The position numbers and the translations under genes were made by a program. From Fasciolopsis buskii (lineage: Eukaryota > Platyhelminthes > Trematoda > Plagiorchiida > Fasciolidae), in assembly GCA_008360955.1 (NCBI GenBank), contig LUCM01001947.1, positions 141,710 through 205,709 on the forward strand: DNA of 64,000 nucleotides. Reading direction: 5' to 3'. Below the pieces are notes generated by a model. It saw only the letters and a program-made list of their open reading frames with translations. It was not told the origin of the DNA and did not search any database. How positions within the stretch are numbered: position 1 is the stretch's first letter; the number at the start of each line of letters is the position of its first letter. Shown piece by piece: positions 62,206 to 64,000 of this stretch.

Positions 62206-62491
62206 AGTTCTGACCTGGAAAGCTTGAACCTTAGTGTGGACCCATACCAAAAATGAACATAAGAACAAGCTCGATAAACGCCACATACATCTTGGTCGTT
62301 TATTCGGCAGAGTGTAAAGGTGAGTACAGATGAGGACCATGCCGGTTTCCGATTCGATCGAAGTTATGGCCACGCGTTCGTTATTCCACTGAGCAGTTTC
62401 GAGCTCGAACGCACGTTCCGCAGAACAATGATTTCTATTTTCTGTTGTCTAAAAGCGCGAATCGCTTAAGTCGATAGTGAAACTGCCCGAC

Positions 62492-62504
62492 ATATATATA
62501 AATA

Positions 62505-62537
<33 letters not shown>
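62492..62537. repeat. (TA)n microsatellite
   Basis: TA array interrupted once by AAATATGAATA. Confidence 0.95.
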
Positions 62538-62539
<2 letters not shown>

Positions 62540-63322
62540 ATCGCCAGCTGCGTACAAGCACTGACGAAGATTCCTCGCCTGGGGATAAAATGTTCGGAAT
62601 CTAAATGCCAAGCTCAACGATCAGAACATCACAGAAGCCGCACGAACTTATAAATACCGTATTAGAGACCACGGCATAGTAAATAATTAATGTATGCGAA
62701 CAGCCGAAGCGAAATACGTGTTTTCTGTGGTCTTTTACCAAAGTTTGCCACTTAAAATGATGTCCGTCAGATTTTCTCCTTATCCCTTCTTTCCTCGGCG
62801 CATTCTTCCTCGATTTGAAAGTCGTAATCGACTCAGTGGATCGACCAGCACTACTCAGTGCTCTCCACCGGAAGGGTATGCCAAGGAAGTTTGTAAACCT
62901 GTTGCGAGCATTGTACTCGCATACCTATGGTCGCGTTAAGGTATACGGTGAACTATAAAGTTCATCCGAAACGGCTAGTGGCGTTCGACAAGGATGTCCC
63001 GTCTATCCGTTCCTGTTCGATTTCGTCATGGACGAGGTGATTGGAGATGCTTTAGAAGGTCACCAAGATGTAGAAATCGAAATGGGAGACGGTGAGAAAA
63101 TGTGTGATCTAGATTATGCAGATGACGTCGTGTGCCTGTTCGAATCGGTGAGCCATGCACAACGTGCACCAAATAAAATCTCGAAGGTTGTAGCTTGGTC
63201 CGGCACGTACTTTCCACCGCCACAATGCAAAGTGCTGGTACAGAACTGGACGACAGCAGACCCGAACTTGATACTTGGTGGACATAAACTAACGAATAAG
63301 GACCGTTTCGCTTACCTTGGTA

Positions 63323-63491
63323 ATCTTCTATCTTTTACTTCTTTTATTATATAACAATGTACATCATTTTTCAAAAACGGGACCGCGGCCATTAGAAGGC
63401 TGCCAAGTGGGGAAGTTGACCAACGGCGGGTGGAGTCGAATCCACGACCTTCACGTCCAAACGCCATGACCTTATCCACTTGGCCACTGCC
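63323..63491 (-). mobile_element. tRNA-derived SINE, family 1, copy 4, nested in the LINE
   Basis: Flanked by GGTA at 63319-63322 and 63492-63495. Minus strand: A box TGGCCAAGTGGATAAGG, B-box-like GTGGATTCGACTCC, body TCAACTTCCCCACTTGGCAG, tail with GATGTACATTGTTATATAAT and an A/T-rich end. It is inserted antisense to the LINE, and its removal restores the LINE reading YLGS. Confidence 0.8.
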
Positions 63492-63939
63492 GGTAGCTGC
63501 GTGCCGGATGACGGTAGCTCGGCAGTAGAGGTAAACATGCGTATATCGAAGACTCGTGCGGCTTGCGCTGGACTGAAGCACTCGTGGCGTCGGCCTGATA
63601 TTTCACTGAAGTTGAAAGGTCGTGTGTACTGTGCCGCAGTGCGCTCATTTCTGTTGCACGGTTGCGAGACACGGAGTATGCGTGCCGGAGACGTTCGTCG
63701 GTTGGGAGTGAACAGTGGCAAACGTGCAGTCATCTCTTGTCCAACTAGAAGGATTGGAAAAGTACGTTTGTACGGTTAGACTGTGGTCCTTGTGTTGGCT
63801 ACTGCAGCAACCCTATCCTTTCCCGCTTGTGTAGGTCCACTTCTTGTTCCCCTTGGACATTCATTCATTTCATAGAATCATGTAACTCTGGGGAAGAGAC
63901 AGCGGTCAGTGAGGCTTGCCTTGCTGCCCAACGCTGAAC

Positions 63940-63974
63940 GATGATGATGATGATGATGATAATGATGATGATGA
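63940..63974 (+). repeat. (GAT)n tail of the RTE-like LINE
   Basis: GATGATGATGATGATGATGA followed by TAATGATGATGATGAA, directly after the 3' UTR words CAGTGAGGCTTG and CAACGCTGAAC that also precede the tail of the 15922-17363 copy. Confidence 0.9.
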
Positions 63975-64000
63975 AGGATCATTAAGCGAGCGGCAGAGGA

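Larger units (their letters stand above)
61517..62814. other. No supported gene; SINE-like and (TA)n inside
   Basis: Apart from the tRNA-like SINE at about 62000-62205 and the (TA)n array at 62492-62537, no gene or repeat was recognised. Confidence 0.4.
62815..63975 (+). mobile_element. 5'-truncated RTE-like LINE, split by a SINE
   Basis: In plus-strand order it has a palm region (DSVDRPALLSALHRKGM) and ASGVRQGC. The catalytic box YADDVVCLFE follows (YADD at 63115-63126). The frame reads to FAYLG at 63319, is interrupted by a 169-bp SINE, and resumes as GSCVPDDGSS and DISLKLKGRVYCAAVRSFLL. It then jumps to a 3' UTR shared with the copy at 15922-17363 and ends in a (GAT)n tail. It has internal deletion and frameshifts (near 62960). 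The endonuclease is missing. Confidence 0.85.

Overview
This is a eukaryotic, intron-bearing nuclear genome window dominated by decayed transposable elements and dispersed repeats. The LINE fragments (APE endonuclease and reverse transcriptase, with motifs such as YADDVV), tRNA-derived SINEs, a Penelope-like GIY-YIG fragment and many (TA)n arrays resemble what is seen in flatworm genomes, most likely a digenean. That placement is an inference from repeat style and cannot be fixed to a species without a database search. There are no bacterial operons, rRNA genes or CRISPR arrays. Most open frames of 60-100 codons look like chance.

Host genes are sparse. The best one lies on the minus strand. 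An 85-codon exon at 49664-49918 has a consensus acceptor and donor and carries the C-terminal signature of the centriolar/ciliary protein HYLS1 (RY..Y.R.W....PGED.R..LRW.V). Other minus-strand exon candidates with phase-0 ends or convincing splice signals lie at 56096-56536, 56624-56692, 51151-51288 and 61224-61516, so the gene or neighbouring genes may cover about 49-61.5 kb. On the plus strand, a phase-compatible exon pair (34632-34885 and 35315-35504) and a 156-codon ORF with one membrane segment (12978-13448) are weaker host candidates.

Layout: 1-12.5 kb is mostly featureless, with a SINE and a few short exon-like pieces. 12.6-13.5 kb holds a repeat and the membrane-protein ORF. 15.0-17.7 kb is a long Asp-rich GAT-type array split by a minus-strand RTE-like LINE with an 8-bp target-site duplication. 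19.7-26.6 kb carries hairpin repeats and SINEs. 27.9-28.4 kb is a Penelope-like endonuclease remnant. 35.4-36.9 kb is a perfect palindrome of about 1.5 kb centred on (AT)n and ending exactly at an ambiguous base, which suggests either a very recent inverted duplication or an assembly fold-back. 37.7-40.4 kb is a CR1/Jockey-like LINE. 42-48.5 kb stacks several LINE fragments. 51.8-53 kb is a further LINE fragment. 62.8-64.0 kb is a second RTE-like copy, split by a SINE and ending in a (GAT)n tail.

The window tells a layered story. RTE-like elements with GAT-type tails inserted, one of them into a pre-existing GAT array. SINEs then inserted into LINEs, and (TA)n tracts became centres of inverted duplications. 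I did not find a convincing new biological system. The items most worth checking are the palindrome, the acidic array and the hairpin repeat with its 18-bp target-site duplication.
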